A stretch of 64,000 nucleotides of DNA from Bradyrhizobium sp. 1(2017). GTDB lineage: Bacteria; Pseudomonadota; Alphaproteobacteria; Rhizobiales; Xanthobacteraceae. Under the pieces are notes generated by a model. The model was not told the DNA's origin. It was given only the letters and a program-made list of their open reading frames with translations, and did no database searches. Shown piece after piece: positions 62,485-64,000 of this stretch (its first letter is position 1; every line of letters begins with the position of its first letter). The stretch is taken from positions 7,398,001-7,462,000 of the forward strand of contig NZ_CP050022.2 in assembly GCF_011602485.2 (NCBI RefSeq). The letters are read 5' to 3'. A program made the position numbers and the translations under genes.

Positions 62485-62524
62485 GATTAACTGCCCATAA
62501 GTGGATTTTCGAATGGAGACGGCC

Positions 62525-63388
62525 ATGCTCGATCTCGAGCTCCTCCGCAGCTTCGTCTCGGTGGTCGAGGCCGGCGGCTTCACCCGCGCCGGCGAGCGCG
62601 TCCACCGCACGCAATCGACCGTCAGCCAGCAGATCAAGCGGCTGGAGGAGGATGTCGGCCAGGTGCTGCTGCACCGCGACGGCAAGGACGTGCGCCCGAC
62701 AGAGGCCGGCGAGCGGCTGTTGTCCTATGCGCGGCGGCTGCTCTCGCTCGCCGAGGAGGCGCGCGACGTGCTGCGCCAGCCGGGTGGTGAAGGCGCGATC
62801 CGGCTCGGCATTCCCGAGGATTTTGCGGCATATCGCCTGGCAAAACTGCTCGGCGCCTTCTCGCGCTCGCATCCGGGCCTGCGGATGGATGTGCGCGCCG
62901 ACCAGAGCAAGAACCTCTCCCGCGACCTCGAACGCGGCGAGCTCGACCTTGCGCTGTTCAAGCGCGAGGCCGGCGCGAAAGGCGCGATCGCGGTGTGGCC
63001 AGAGCGGGTGCACTGGGTCACCAGCAAGAGCCATCCGGTCGACGTCAACGCATCGTCCGTGCCGCTGATCGGATTTCCGCGCGGCTGCCTCTATCGCGCC
63101 GGCGCCATCCACGCGCTGGAGAGCGCCGGCCGCCCCTGGCACATGGCGTATTCGTCATCGAGTCTCGCCGGCATCCAGGCCGCGGTCGCGGCCGGCATGG
63201 GGCTGAGCATCCTGTCGGAGATGGCGATCCAGTCCGACCACCGCGTGCTGACCGCCAAGGACGGCTTTGCGCCGATCAACCGCACCGAGGTCGCATTGAT
63301 GGCCTCGCCCGGCGCCAGCCCCGCGACGCTGCGGCTGGCGGGCCGCCTGGCGCAGTTTTGCGATGACGTACAGGCGAAGGCGGCGTGA
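62525..63388 (+). CDS. LysR-family regulator
   Basis: The 287-residue regulator has the N-terminal helix-turn-helix (LELLRSFVSVVEAGGFTRAGERVHRTQSTVSQQIKRLEEDVGQVLLHRDGKDVRPTEAGERLL). The effector domain starts at about 90 (IRLGIPEDFAAYRLAKLLGAF). The start is ATG 62525, with GGAGA eight bases upstream; ATG 62513 would put that ribosome binding site inside the gene. It likely controls the divergent DMT transporter and MBL genes. Confidence 0.93.
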   Translation: MLDLELLRSFVSVVEAGGFTRAGERVHRTQSTVSQQIKRLEEDVGQVLLHRDGKDVRPTEAGERLLSYARRLLSLAEEARDVLRQPGGEGAIRLGIPEDFAAYRLAKLLGAFSRSHPGLRMDVRADQSKNLSRDLERGELDLALFKREAGAKGAIAVWPERVHWVTSKSHPVDVNASSVPLIGFPRGCLYRAGAIHALESAGRPWHMAYSSSSLAGIQAAVAAGMGLSILSEMAIQSDHRVLTAKDGFAPINRTEVALMASPGASPATLRLAGRLAQFCDDVQAKAA

Positions 63389-63427
63389 GCCTGTGAGATC
63401 GTTGGCCGTCGCCAAACGAAAGGTCTC

Positions 63428-63515
63428 GTAGGGTGGGCAAAGGCGCAGAGCGCCGTGCCCTCGAGCTCTAACCTAATGAGCAGATCGTGGGCACGCTTCG
63501 CTTTGCCCACCCTAC
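63428..63515. repeat. Intergenic inverted repeat (GTAGGGTGGGCAAAG type)
   Basis: GTAGGGTGGGCAAAG (63428-63442) and CTTTGCCCACCCTAC (63501-63515) are perfect inverted ends. Inner CGTGCCC and GGGCACG also pair. It is the second copy of the family at 50491-50578, with a different middle, and lies between convergent genes. Confidence 0.85.
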
Positions 63516-63526
63516 GGGAGCGCGGC

Positions 63527-64000
63527 CTAGTAACACCGCGACGCTGCAATGGCATGGACGCGGCGGTCGCCGAGCAGATGCGCGACGAAGCCGTTCCTCG
63601 GAAAGATCCTTGCAAACGCCGCGTCGCGGATGCTGAGGCCGCCGGCATAGGCGCCGAAGGCGGGCATCACGGCGCGCATCCCGTCACTGGCAAAGCAGCG
63701 GCGCTCCATCGAGCGGCCGCGCGCGGAGACGCGGGCCTTGGGATGCAGATGGCCGGCGATCTCGCCATGCGCGCCGGTCGGCTCATGTCGGAAGGTGATG
63801 GGGCCGATCGCGACTTCGTCCGCAACGGTGCCGCCGAGATCGCGCGGCAGCATGGGATCGTGATTGCCGGAGATCCAGATCCAGTCGCGACCCGACTGGA
63901 GCGCGGCGACGGCGTTGCGATCCTCGACGGACAACCGCTCATGCGCGCTGCGATCGTGAAAACTGTCGCCGAGCGCGATGACGGTGCGCGGGTTATGGCG
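63527..64000 (-). CDS. pdeM: PdeM-like metallophosphoesterase, N-terminus cut by window edge
   Basis: The visible 157 residues are in frame from the window end. They hold the calcineurin-type phosphoesterase motifs in order: ALGDSFHD, ISGNHDPMLP, GHLHPKARVS and a C-terminal MPAFGAYAGGLSI. The order and the final motif fit the ligase-associated DNA damage response endonuclease PdeM. Its usual neighbours (ligase-associated helicase and ligase genes) would lie beyond the window, so this link is not checked. The start codon and first metal motif are missing. Confidence 0.85.
   Translation of the reverse strand, partial: RHNPRTVIALGDSFHDRSAHERLSVEDRNAVAALQSGRDWIWISGNHDPMLPRDLGGTVADEVAIGPITFRHEPTGAHGEIAGHLHPKARVSARGRSMERRCFASDGMRAVMPAFGAYAGGLSIRDAAFARIFPRNGFVAHLLGDRRVHAIAASRCY

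Overview
The window reads as ordinary chromosome of a Bradyrhizobium-type alphaproteobacterium. The evidence is a high-GC coding style, an ALAS-type hemA of 409 residues, an F0-only ATP synthase operon (atpI-B-E-F'-F with no F1 genes), an aa3 cytochrome oxidase operon, a PodJ-like polarity protein, CtrA- and FixK-like sites, and several families of intergenic inverted repeats. I found no rRNA, tRNA, CRISPR array, prophage or insertion sequence. The species assignment is inference from protein character, not from a database search.

Layout. 1-4.2 kb: small secreted and hypothetical proteins, an AEC-type permease, a small HTH protein and an Omp25/RopB-like outer membrane protein with a CtrA box upstream. 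4.3-9.3 kb: a chemoreceptor, an MBL-fold hydrolase, and hemA behind a perfect FixK/FNR box. 9.5-21.8 kb: signalling and stress genes. These are a 1169-residue SSS-transporter/hybrid histidine kinase, an operon ohr - alpha/beta hydrolase - cytochrome P460 - SDR facing a large winged-helix/NB-ARC/TPR regulator, an orphan NarL-type response regulator, and an MHS transporter. 21.8-26.8 kb: YjbQ, a coiled-coil protein, the ATP synthase F0 operon with a clear -35/-10 promoter, and a secreted hypothetical protein. 26.9-30.3 kb: GNAT, M16 peptidase and thrC, all on the minus strand. 30.8-33.3 kb: a divergent NarL/UhpB-type two-component pair and an NTF2-like protein. 33.4-40.0 kb: the minus-strand oxidase locus ctaC-ctaD-ctaB-small TM protein-ctaG-ctaE, followed by DUF983 and surf1. 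40.4-44.9 kb: an IalB-like protein, tldD-lepB, and small proteins. 45-47.7 kb: gshA and marR, divergent from a beta-class gst, with a duplicated palindromic operator between them. 48.2-54.9 kb: a fatty acid beta-oxidation cluster (acyl-CoA dehydrogenase, thiolase, FadB-type protein), an NTF2-like protein and a divergent PadR regulator. 55.3-64 kb: a PodJ-like protein, a TauE/TIGR02186 pair, an MBL hydrolase, a DMT transporter with a divergent LysR regulator, and the edge of a PdeM-like phosphoesterase gene.

How it fits together. Respiration dominates: haem synthesis, F0, the aa3 oxidase and its assembly factors. Around this lie redox and electrophile defence genes (ohr, gshA/gst) and several local sensor-regulator units, each next to its likely targets. 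The strongest leads are: (i) the STAND-type regulator facing ohr with a phased direct repeat between them; (ii) the MarR regulator that appears to link glutathione synthesis and conjugation through two copies of one 12-bp operator; (iii) CtrA-type sites before the outer membrane protein and the PodJ-like gene; (iv) a class-II FixK site at hemA. No single locus looks like a wholly new molecular machine.
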